The notes under the pieces are model-generated. The model saw nothing but the letters and a program-made list of their open reading frames with translations, made no database searches and was not told where the DNA came from. Below, in pieces: positions 32,126-39,655 of a stretch of 64,000 nucleotides of DNA. The position numbers and the translations under genes are program-made. Origin of the DNA: DATLLN01 sp963797175 (GTDB lineage: Bacteria; Actinomycetota; Thermoleophilia; Gaiellales; JAICJC01); assembly GCA_963797175.1 (NCBI GenBank), contig CAWCOL010000002.1, positions 1 to 64,000 of the forward strand, read 5' to 3'. Each line of letters begins with the position of its first letter. Positions within the stretch are counted from its first letter, which is position 1.

Positions 32126-32506
32126 TCAGCTCGGGCTGAGCGCGTCGGCCAGGGCCTCGTCCAGCTCGACCCGCTCCGGCGGCCGCGGCCAGCGGCGCAC
32201 CACCGCGCCCGCCGCGTTCAGGTAGAGCACCGTCGGCGCAGCGCGGACGCCCAGCCGCATCGCCAGGCGGCCGTTGCGGCCCGCCAGCTGCTCGACCACG
32301 ACGACGTCGCCGCGGTACGGCGCGGCGGCCGCTGCGAGGCGGTTGAGCGCGACCCGCGACGGCCCCGGCCCGGGCGCCGAGAACTGGAGCAGCACCCCCA
32401 GCGGAGGCAGCTCGTCCAGGCCCAGCTCGGCGGGCAGCACGACGCCGCGGCCCGAGGTGGGGAACGGGCGGCCGAACAGCCTGCGGGACGAGCGAAGCAG
32501 CCCCAT
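32126..32506 (-). CDS. Thioredoxin-fold protein lacking both active-site cysteines
   Basis: 126 residues. The thioredoxin pattern is preserved: LLQFSAPGPGPSR occupies the place of FWAPWCGPC, and the cis-proline loop is AAPTVLYLNAAG. The two catalytic Cys are Pro and Ser, so classical disulfide exchange is not possible. It probably acts as a binding or scaffolding domain. TATCCT six bases before the ATG marks a leaderless start inside the end of the upstream glycosyltransferase gene. Confidence 0.75.
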   Translation of the reverse strand: MGLLRSSRRLFGRPFPTSGRGVVLPAELGLDELPPLGVLLQFSAPGPGPSRVALNRLAAAAAPYRGDVVVVEQLAGRNGRLAMRLGVRAAPTVLYLNAAGAVVRRWPRPPERVELDEALADALSPS

Positions 32507-32510
32507 GCGC

Positions 32511-33497
32511 TCAGGATACCGAGCGCAGCACCTGCTCGATCCGCGCGGCCTGCACGGACACGTCATGCGCCTCGGCCACCTCGACCGCCGCGGGACTGGG
32601 AACCGGCAGGGCGGCGGCGGCCCGCATGCCGGCGGCGATCGACTCGACGTCGAGCGGATCGACCAGCGCGCCGCACTCCTCGGTGACGAACTCAGGAGGG
32701 CCACCGACGCGCGTCGCGACCACCGGCCGGCCGCAGGCGAGCGCCTCCAGCAGGGCCTGGCCCTGCGGCTCGACCAGGCTCGGCTGGCACAGCACGTCGC
32801 AGCGCTCGAGCTCGGCGACCAGGCGGTCCTGGGGGACGCGGCCGAGGAAGCGCACGCCGTCCGGCGCGGCGACCCGCAGGTCGGCCGCGAGCGGGCCGCC
32901 GCCGACGATGGTCAGCGACCCTTCGCCCACCCGCCGGAAGGCCTCCATCAGCCGCCCCACGTTCTTACGCTCGCTCAGCGACCCGACGTAGAGGAACCGG
33001 GGCCCGTCGCCGGGGGCTCGCGGCGCCGGACGCAGCATCGTGGTGTCGACGCCGCAGTCGATCACCTCCAGCCGCGGCGGCCGCTCCGGCAGCCGCTGGG
33101 CCAGGTACTCGGAGACGCAGATCACGGCGGCGGCCCGGCGCAGCACCTGCCGCGTCGCGGCCGCCATCGCCCTGCTGTGCTCGGCGTTCGCCACGTCTCC
33201 GCCGTGGGCCGTGACGACGAACGGGCGGCCGGTGGCCGCGGCGATCAGCCCGGTGGGCACCAGGTAGTGGGCGTAGACGACGTCGGGCTTGACGCGGCGA
33301 GCGGCCGAGACCGCCTTGCGCGTCAGCTGCGCGTACTTGGCCGGCGTCCGCAGCAGCCCGTGCGCGTCCGTGTCGAGCACGACCGGCACCACCTCGTTGC
33401 CGCGGGCAACCAGCGCCCGCTCGAGACTCTGGACGAAGACGCCGAACTCGGGGCGCCGCCGGCTCGGGTACATGTTGGAGAGCAGCAGGATGCGCAC
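32511..33497 (-). CDS. Glycosyltransferase family 4 protein
   Basis: 328 residues from GTG 33497. GT-B fold: N-terminal ILLLSNMYPSRRRPEFGVFV, then AHYLVPTGLIAA and TAHGGDVAN. The C-terminal donor site has FLYVGSLSERKNVGRLMEAF and QPSLVEPQGQALLEALACGR with the E-x7-E type motif. It probably transfers an activated sugar to a cell-envelope or secondary-metabolite acceptor; specificity unknown. It follows the permease genes after 14 bases. An AT-rich TAATAC word precedes the start. Confidence 0.88.
   Translation of the reverse strand: MRILLLSNMYPSRRRPEFGVFVQSLERALVARGNEVVPVVLDTDAHGLLRTPAKYAQLTRKAVSAARRVKPDVVYAHYLVPTGLIAAATGRPFVVTAHGGDVANAEHSRAMAAATRQVLRRAAAVICVSEYLAQRLPERPPRLEVIDCGVDTTMLRPAPRAPGDGPRFLYVGSLSERKNVGRLMEAFRRVGEGSLTIVGGGPLAADLRVAAPDGVRFLGRVPQDRLVAELERCDVLCQPSLVEPQGQALLEALACGRPVVATRVGGPPEFVTEECGALVDPLDVESIAAGMRAAAALPVPSPAAVEVAEAHDVSVQAARIEQVLRSVS
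32513..32518 (-). promoter_or_regulatory. -10 box TATCCT of the thioredoxin-fold gene
   Basis: Six bases (GAGCGC) before ATG 32506 on the minus strand; leaderless architecture. Confidence 0.6.
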
Positions 33498-33511
33498 GAC
33501 GCGCCGGAGTA

Positions 33512-34360
33512 TTACGCCGTCACGGGGTCTTCGACGATGTCGGCGCCGGCCGAGCCGGTCTGGCGGCGCTCGACCCACTGCCGCCCGGCCTCGGTGACGA
33601 TCACCAGCACCAGCGAGATCGTGATCACCACGGCGGCGATCGCGAGCAGCTCGGGCCGCGACGCGGGCACCTTGGTGCCGCTGTAGACGAAGATCGGGAA
33701 GGTGCGCTCGCCCGGCGGGATCAGGAACGAGGCGATCGCGTACTCGTCGAACGAGATCGTGAAGGAGACGATCATCGAGGAGATCACGGCGGGCGTGATC
33801 AGCGGCCAGGTGATCCGCCAGAAGGCGCCGACCTCGTTGGCCCCCAGGTCGCGGGCCGCCTCGGGCAGCGAGCTGTCCAGCGTCCGCAGCCGCGGCAGGA
33901 TGATCAGGATCGTGTAGGGCACGGTCACCACCACGTGCCCGGCCAGCACCGCCGCCGCCGACTGGTTGAGCCCGACCTGGTGGATCAGGATCAGCATGCC
34001 GATCGCCAGCACGATGTAGGGCACGACCAGCGGCAGCATCACCAGCGCGGTCACCGCCGGCCGCAGGAAGACGCGGCGGGCGGACAGGCCGAGCGCGCCG
34101 ACCACCCCCAGCGCGGTGGCGACGATGCTGTTCGCGATGGCGATCTTGGCCGACAGCTCGACGGCCGCGATCATGTCGGAGTCGTTGAACGCGGCGTGGT
34201 ACCAGCGGGTTGTGAAGCCCGACAGCGGCAGCGCCGGGATCGTGCTGTTGTTGAACGAGAAGACGAAGATCACCACCAGCGGCGCGTAGAGGAACGCCAC
34301 CAGCAGGATGAAGTAGCCCGTCAGCGAGATCCGGCCGAAGCGGCCGACGGTGGGGTTCAC
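33512..34360 (-). CDS. Polyamine-type ABC transporter permease, PotC-like
   Basis: 282 residues from GTG 34360, overlapping the PotB-like stop as GTGA. Six transmembrane helices; the EAA loop for ATPase contact is EAARDLGANEVGAFWRITWP, and SFDEYAIASFLIPPG is a typical PotC segment. It forms the membrane channel with the PotB-like protein. No ATPase gene is found next to it, so the energising subunit must be encoded elsewhere. Confidence 0.9.
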   Translation of the reverse strand: MNPTVGRFGRISLTGYFILLVAFLYAPLVVIFVFSFNNSTIPALPLSGFTTRWYHAAFNDSDMIAAVELSAKIAIANSIVATALGVVGALGLSARRVFLRPAVTALVMLPLVVPYIVLAIGMLILIHQVGLNQSAAAVLAGHVVVTVPYTILIILPRLRTLDSSLPEAARDLGANEVGAFWRITWPLITPAVISSMIVSFTISFDEYAIASFLIPPGERTFPIFVYSGTKVPASRPELLAIAAVVITISLVLVIVTEAGRQWVERRQTGSAGADIVEDPVTA

Positions 34361-35313
34361 GAGCCCTCCCGCAGGTCCATCGTCAGGAACCGCGCCGAGA
34401 TCGACACCAGCACGATCACGATCAGCATCAGCCAGATCGAGAGCACGGCCCCGTAGTTCCAGTCGATCGCCGTCCCCACGAACAGGTCCTGGATCGCCTG
34501 CCCGAACATGTACGTCTCCGAGCCGCCGACCAGCTGCGGCGTGATGAACTCACCGGTGGTCGGGATCAGCACGAAGACGAAGCCGGCGATGACGCCGGGC
34601 AGCGACAGCGGCAGCGTCACCCGCAGGAAGGTGCCGAACCGGCTCGCGCCCAGGTCCTGGGCGGCCTCGATCAGCCGCCGGTCCATGTTCTCCATGGTGA
34701 CGAACATCGGGAGCGCCACGAACGGGATCCACGAGTAGGCGAGCACCAGCCCGACCGAGAACCAGGTGTTGATCAGCCAGGAGACGGCGTCGCCCTGCGG
34801 GCGCAGCCCCAGCTCCCACAGCGTCGAGTTGATCACGCCGTTGTTGTTCAGCATCACCTGCCACGCCAGCACGCGCAGCAGGAAGCTGGTGAAGAAGGGC
34901 GCCAGCAGCACCAGCAGCAGCACGTAGCGGCGGCGGTGGGCGATGAAGGCGAGGAAGTAGGCGACCGGGTAGGCGGCCACGACCGTCGCCAGGGAGACCA
35001 GCACCGTGATCCCCATCGACTTCATGAACGTGTTCCAGAACGGCGAGTCGGTGTTCCAGGGCGGGAACAGCGACCAGTGGTTGGGGAAGAAGTCGAGCCA
35101 GTCCTGGTAGCTGAAGGTGGCGACGACGCCGGTCAGGTTGGTCAGCAGGAACAGGCTGTACATCCCGACCAGGATGATCGGGAAGATCAGCAGCCCCACC
35201 AGGTACAGGGTGGGAGGCAGCACCAGCCAGCCCTTACCGGGCTTGAAGCGTCGACGCCGCCGGCCGCCCTTGGGGGCGGCTCGGCGGACGTTGACGTCTT
35301 CGGTGACGGCCAC
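34357..35313 (-). CDS. Polyamine-type ABC transporter permease, PotB-like
   Basis: 318 residues from GTG 35313. A basic N-terminal tail (GGRRRRRFKPGKG) is followed by six transmembrane helices. The EAA motif is EAAQDLGASRFGTFLRVTLP. FIAHRRRYVLLLVLLAPFFTSFLLRVLAW and the GEFITPQLVGG segment are PotB-like. Gene order is binding protein, permease B, permease C, in one leftward operon. Confidence 0.9.
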   Translation of the reverse strand: MAVTEDVNVRRAAPKGGRRRRRFKPGKGWLVLPPTLYLVGLLIFPIILVGMYSLFLLTNLTGVVATFSYQDWLDFFPNHWSLFPPWNTDSPFWNTFMKSMGITVLVSLATVVAAYPVAYFLAFIAHRRRYVLLLVLLAPFFTSFLLRVLAWQVMLNNNGVINSTLWELGLRPQGDAVSWLINTWFSVGLVLAYSWIPFVALPMFVTMENMDRRLIEAAQDLGASRFGTFLRVTLPLSLPGVIAGFVFVLIPTTGEFITPQLVGGSETYMFGQAIQDLFVGTAIDWNYGAVLSIWLMLIVIVLVSISARFLTMDLREGS

Positions 35314-35336
35314 GGGCGGCTCCGTCTCCTGGTTGG

Positions 35337-36527
35337 CTAGCTGGCCTTGACCTCGGCCCAGACGCGCTGGTAGTCGGTGCGGTTCGGGATCCAGACCTCG
35401 AGGTGCACCGGCGGGTCGAGCGCGGACGGATCGCCGATCCGGAGCTTGGTCGCCAGGGTCTGGTTCGTGATCTCGGCCTTGGTCGTCGTCTGGTCGCTGT
35501 TGCCGTAGGCGAACAGGTTGGTCAGGTCAACGCAGGCCTTGTGCTCGATGAACGAGTTCACGTACTTGTGGGCGTGCAGCGGGCTGGCGGTGCCCTTGCC
35601 CATCATGTAGCCGCAGATCCAGGCCAGCGCGCCCTGCTTCGGATCGGTCATGAAGTCGACCTTGTCGAAGCCGAGGGCCTTGCCCATGTCCACGTAGTCG
35701 TTGGCCCAGGAGTACGTGATCCAGATGTCGCCGGACTTGAACGCGGGCTGCATGTTGCCGTACTCGCTCGTCCAGTAGAACTTGTTCAGCGGCTTCTGCT
35801 TGATCAGCAGCTCCTTGGAGCGCTGGAGCTCCTCGGGGGTCTGGTGGTCGATGTTCTTCGCCGGCGGATCGGTCAGCAGCCCGGCGATCCGCACCGGGGT
35901 CGAGCCGCCGTCCCACATCGAGATCTTGCCCTTGTACTTCTCGTTCCAGAACAGGCCCCAGCCGTCGGCGACGTCCGCAGGGTCGACCTTGTCCTTGCGG
36001 TAGAGGATCGAGGAGTAGCCCCAGTCCCACGGGATCCAGTACTGCTGGCCGTTGACCTGGCCGCGCGCGGTCATCTCGGGGTAGAGGTGGGAGAAGTTCG
36101 AGAGCAGGCTGGTGTCGAAGGGCTCGACGACGCCCGCGTTGGCATAGTCCTGCACGTAGCTGTCGCAGGGGTGCAGCAGGTCGAACTTCTGGCCCGCCTT
36201 CATCGCGTTCAGCGTCTTGTCGTCGTTGCCGTAGTCGGCGTACTTGAGCGTGGACGCGCCGTACTCCTTGGAGTAGCTCTTGCCCGCGACGAGGCCGTAC
36301 GTCTGGGCCTTGGTGCCGCCCGCCTCGTAGCCCGGCCACTCCGCGATGACGAGCTTGTTCGGCTCGCTGGCGATGTCGCCGCCGTAGCTGACGGGCGCCG
36401 CCGACGTCCCTCCGCCGCCGCCCGTGTCGGCCTTGATGCCGGATGACGAGCCGCAGCCCGCCAGCAGCGCGGCGCCGCTGAGCGCGGCCCCGCCCTTCAG
36501 GAAATCTCGCCGATCCAACCGCTTCAT
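35337..36527 (-). CDS. Polyamine-type ABC transporter binding lipoprotein, copy 1
   Basis: 396 residues. A twin-arginine lipoprotein signal (LDRRDFLKGG, lipobox LLAGC) with GGAGG before ATG 36527 is followed by a flexible glycine-rich linker and a PotD/PotF-type binding domain. That domain includes VIAEWPGYEAGG, WIPWDWGYSSILYR, SMWDGGSTPVRIAGL and the C-terminal RTDYQRVWAEVKAS. The ligand may be a polyamine or another small cationic compound. It is nearly the same protein as the copy at 37225-38415, with identical length, and lies directly before the permease genes. Confidence 0.9.
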   Translation of the reverse strand: MKRLDRRDFLKGGAALSGAALLAGCGSSSGIKADTGGGGGTSAAPVSYGGDIASEPNKLVIAEWPGYEAGGTKAQTYGLVAGKSYSKEYGASTLKYADYGNDDKTLNAMKAGQKFDLLHPCDSYVQDYANAGVVEPFDTSLLSNFSHLYPEMTARGQVNGQQYWIPWDWGYSSILYRKDKVDPADVADGWGLFWNEKYKGKISMWDGGSTPVRIAGLLTDPPAKNIDHQTPEELQRSKELLIKQKPLNKFYWTSEYGNMQPAFKSGDIWITYSWANDYVDMGKALGFDKVDFMTDPKQGALAWICGYMMGKGTASPLHAHKYVNSFIEHKACVDLTNLFAYGNSDQTTTKAEITNQTLATKLRIGDPSALDPPVHLEVWIPNRTDYQRVWAEVKAS

Positions 36528-36607
36528 CTGGTCCTCCCGGACGCTGGCGCCTTGACGGAAAGAGGACGAATGTACCGAGAACTGCGGTCGGCGTCCAGAA
36601 TCCGTGT

Positions 36608-36613
36608 TACATA
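36608..36613 (+). promoter_or_regulatory. Possible -10 box TACATA of the frameshifted lipoprotein
   Basis: Eight bases before ATG 36622; close to the leaderless distance used by many genes here. Confidence 0.35.
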
Positions 36614-36621
36614 TGACCACG

Positions 36622-37228
36622 ATGCGCGATGTGCGGACCCCCACCCTTCTGCTCCTGCTCGGAGCACTCCTGGCCGGCTGCGGAAGCAGCAGCGCCTCGC
36701 GCGACATGGATCCACCGGTCGACCTCCCCGGCGCGGCCCACGCTGCCCCTGCTGGCTGTCACGAACGTGCCCGGAATCGAGCACAACGAGCAGGCGCTGA
36801 CCCGTTCCGCCGTCGCCTCGGAGGGACCGAAGGGCGTCGATCTGGACGGCTTGCTCGGCAGCTGGCGGTTCGTCACCGGCGCCCAGCGGCAGTTCCGGGG
36901 CGGGCCGCCGCGAACGTTTGTGGACATCGTCTCGCGCACGTTCCAGTTCGGCTCCCCGGCCGGTGCGCGCGCGTTCGTCCGTTTCGTCCGCGACAACCCC
37001 GGTACGTACCTGGGCCCGCTGCGCGCGACGCTGCCGGTCGCCGGCGGCGGCCGCGACGGCTTCCTGCTGACGGCGCGCGGCTGCGGCTGCCACGAGGAGA
37101 ACCCGCTGTTCCTCTACGTCGCCAGCAGCGGCGAGCGCGTCACCTGGCTGATGACCAACGGCCCGCAGGTGACCGCGACGTCCGACCCTCCACCTCGCTG
37201 CGCAGGCTCCGTAGGGCCCGCTGGCTAG
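36622..37228 (+). pseudogene. Frameshifted lipoprotein of unknown function
   Basis: The first frame encodes a lipoprotein signal (LLLLLGALLAGC) from ATG 36622. Near 36730-36745 the coding signal moves by one base into the frame that reads TLPLLAVTNVPGIEHNEQ and continues to 37228. The joined product would be about 200 residues, exported and lipid-anchored. The mature part has a Cys-rich GCGCHEEN spot and no known domain. It sits on the opposite strand between two nearly identical binding-protein genes. The break is either a sequencing indel or a recent mutation. Confidence 0.6.
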
Positions 37229-38415
37229 GAGGCCTTCACCTCCGCCCAGATGCGCTGGTAATCGGTGCGCTTGGGGATGAACGCGTCCATATGCACCGGC
37301 GGGTCGAGCGCGGACGGGTCGCCGATCTTGAGCTTCTTGGCGAGCGTCTTGTTGGTGATCTCGGCCGGCGTCGTCGTCTTGTCGGCGGCGCCGTAGGAGA
37401 AGAGGTTGGTCAGCTGGACGCAGGCGTCGTGGCCGATGAACGAGTCCACGTACTTGTGGGCGTGCAGCGGGCTGGCGGTGCCCTTGCCCATCATGAAGCC
37501 GCAGATCCAGGCCAGCGCGCCCTGCTTGGGCGAGTCCATGAAGTCCACGTTGTCGAAGCCGAGGGCCTTGCCCATGTCCGTGTAGTCGTTGGCCCAGGAG
37601 TAGGTGATCCAGATGTCGCCGGACTTGAACGCGGGCTGCATGTTGCCGTACTCGCTCGTCCAGTAGAACTTGTTCAGCGGCTTCTGCTTGATCAGCAGCT
37701 CCTTGGCCCGAGCGAGCTCGTCCGGCGTCATGTTGTCGATGTCCTTGGCGGGCGGGTCCATCACCAGCCCGGCGATGATGACCGGCGTGGAGCCGCCGTC
37801 CCACATGCAGATCTTGCCCTTGTACTTCTCGTTCCAGAACAGGTTCCAGCCCTCGGCGGCGTCGGCCGGATCGACCTTGTCCGTGCGGTAGAGGATCGAC
37901 GAGAAGCCCCAGTCCCACGGGATCCAGTACTGCTGGCCGTCGATGTTGCCGCGCGCCGTCATCTCCGGGAACAGGTTGGGGTAGTTGGTCAGCAGGCTGG
38001 TGTCGAAGGGCTCGACCACGCCCGCGTTCACGTAGTCGTGGATGTAGCCGACGCAGGGGTGGAGCAGGTCGAACTTCTGGCCCGCCTTCATCGCGTTCAG
38101 GGTCTTGTCGTCGTTGCCGTAGTCCGCGTACTTGAGGCCCGAGGCGCCGTACTGCTTGGTGTAGCTCTTGCCCGCGATCAGGCCGTAGGTCTGGGCCTTG
38201 GTGCCGCCCGCCTCGTAGCCCGGCCACTCCGCGATCACGAGCTTGTTGGGCTCGCTGGCGATGTCGCCGCCGTAGGTGACCGGCGCGGCGGAGGATCCGC
38301 CACCACCGCCGGTGTCGGCCTTGATGCCGGATGACGAGCCGCAGCCCGCCAGCAGAGCCGCGCTCCCCAGAGCGGCCGAGCCTTTCAGGAAGTCACGCCG
38401 GTCGAACTGGGTCAT
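37225..38415 (-). CDS. Polyamine-type ABC transporter binding lipoprotein, copy 2
   Basis: 396 residues, same architecture as copy 1: TAT-type FDRRDFLKGS, lipobox LLAGC, glycine-rich linker and PotD-like domain (WIPWDWGFSSILYRTDKVDP, MWDGGSTPVIIAGL). AAGGAGGG precedes ATG 38415. Differences from copy 1 cluster in the first lobe and near the C-terminus, so ligand range may differ. Its TAG overlaps the TAG of the opposite lipoprotein (CTAG). It is separated from the permeases by copy 1 and the intervening gene. Confidence 0.9.
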   Translation of the reverse strand: MTQFDRRDFLKGSAALGSAALLAGCGSSSGIKADTGGGGGSSAAPVTYGGDIASEPNKLVIAEWPGYEAGGTKAQTYGLIAGKSYTKQYGASGLKYADYGNDDKTLNAMKAGQKFDLLHPCVGYIHDYVNAGVVEPFDTSLLTNYPNLFPEMTARGNIDGQQYWIPWDWGFSSILYRTDKVDPADAAEGWNLFWNEKYKGKICMWDGGSTPVIIAGLVMDPPAKDIDNMTPDELARAKELLIKQKPLNKFYWTSEYGNMQPAFKSGDIWITYSWANDYTDMGKALGFDNVDFMDSPKQGALAWICGFMMGKGTASPLHAHKYVDSFIGHDACVQLTNLFSYGAADKTTTPAEITNKTLAKKLKIGDPSALDPPVHMDAFIPKRTDYQRIWAEVKAS

Positions 38416-38459
38416 CGAAGCCCTCCTTCTGGGCCGGAGCGGAAAGAGCGAACCTACCG

Positions 38460-39638
38460 CTACGGGGCGCCGGAGTCCAGCGCGGGAGTCGCCCGCTTGC
38501 CCATCACGGTGCCGCGGATCACCGCGGCGCTGACCAGGCAGGCGACCGTCATCGTCAGGAAGGCGGGCCGCTCGCCCGCGACCTGGGCGAGCCCGCCGCC
38601 GATCGGCGGGCCGACGACGGAGCCCAGCCCCCACGCCAGGTTGACCAGCCCCAGCACCAGGCCGTGGCCGACCCCGGCGCTGTCGGCGCCGTCCGCGCCC
38701 AGCGGGTAGCCGACCCCGTAGAGCGTGGCCTGGAGCGGCGCCACCACGATCACCATCGCGGCGACCATGCCCGCGGCCAGCGGCAGGCTCAGCACCGAGG
38801 TCGCCGCGGCCAGGGCGAGGCAGTCCCAGAACGCCACCCGCGGCCGGCCGACGCGGTCGCCGATCCTCCCGGTGACGACGATCGCGATCGCGCCCAGCGT
38901 CGCCCCGGCGGCAAACAGGATGCCGATCGTCGCCTGCCCGTACCCGTCGTCGCCCAGGCGCAGCGAGATCAGCAGCTGGACGGTGCCGCCGACCATCGCC
39001 ACCAGCAGGATCACGAGCAGGCTGATCGCGATCAGCCGCTCCCGCGCGATCGCCCGCACCGCGGGCATGAAGCTCTGCTCGCGGCCGAGGTGCTGCGAGC
39101 CGGCGGGGACGAACAGGCCGGCCAGGGCGAGGCAGAGCACCGCCACCGAGGCGGCCAGGAACGTCGTCCGGATGCCGACGGCTGACGCCAGCACGCCGCC
39201 CAGCAGCGGCCCCGCGATGATCCCGAACGTGGCCGCCGAGTTGGCGGTGCCGATCACCCGGCCGCGCCGCCCGGCCGGCGCCGACTCGGCCAGCCAGGCC
39301 AGCGCGGCGCTCCAGGTGATCGCCGAGGCCAGACCCTGCAGCACGCGCGCCGCCAGCAGGCCGCCGAACCCCGGCGCGAGCGCGAACCCCGCCGTGGCGG
39401 CCGCCATCACCAGCTGCCCGGCGATCGACATCCGGCGGCTGCCGACGCGGTCGGACAGGTGCCCGACCGGCACCGCCAGCAGGATCACGCCGAAGCTGTA
39501 GGAGGCGACCAGCAGGCCCGCCTCCAGCTTGGAGAGGTGGTAGCGGTCGGACAGCTCGGGCAGCAGGGGCAGGATCGCCGCCCACAGAGCGAGGTCGAAC
39601 GTGACCATGAGCGAGACCAGCAACGTGACGCGGCGCAT
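38460..39638 (-). CDS. MFS transporter
   Basis: 392 residues, 12 transmembrane helices. The loop 2-3 motif is GHLSDRVGSRRMSIAGQL and motif C-like glycines are in TANSAATFGIIAGPLLGGVL. Start ATG 39638 was preferred to ATG 39647 because TACCAT lies seven bases before it, and the earlier ATG is inside that box. Substrate unknown. Divergent from the GGDEF-EAL gene, with starts only 18 bases apart. Confidence 0.88.
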   Translation of the reverse strand: MRRVTLLVSLMVTFDLALWAAILPLLPELSDRYHLSKLEAGLLVASYSFGVILLAVPVGHLSDRVGSRRMSIAGQLVMAAATAGFALAPGFGGLLAARVLQGLASAITWSAALAWLAESAPAGRRGRVIGTANSAATFGIIAGPLLGGVLASAVGIRTTFLAASVAVLCLALAGLFVPAGSQHLGREQSFMPAVRAIARERLIAISLLVILLVAMVGGTVQLLISLRLGDDGYGQATIGILFAAGATLGAIAIVVTGRIGDRVGRPRVAFWDCLALAAATSVLSLPLAAGMVAAMVIVVAPLQATLYGVGYPLGADGADSAGVGHGLVLGLVNLAWGLGSVVGPPIGGGLAQVAGERPAFLTMTVACLVSAAVIRGTVMGKRATPALDSGAP

Positions 39639-39645
39639 CCGCGCC

Positions 39646-39651
39646 ATGGTA
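39646..39651 (-). promoter_or_regulatory. -10 box TACCAT of the MFS gene at 38460
   Basis: Seven bases before ATG 39638 on the minus strand; leaderless architecture that also decides the start codon. Confidence 0.55.
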
Positions 39652-39655
39652 CGGC

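Noticed and set aside
29680..32139. An 819-residue plus-strand frame opposite the MMPL gene
   Set aside because: Gly/Arg/Asp-rich translation with no fold; the minus-strand MMPL protein has all family motifs.
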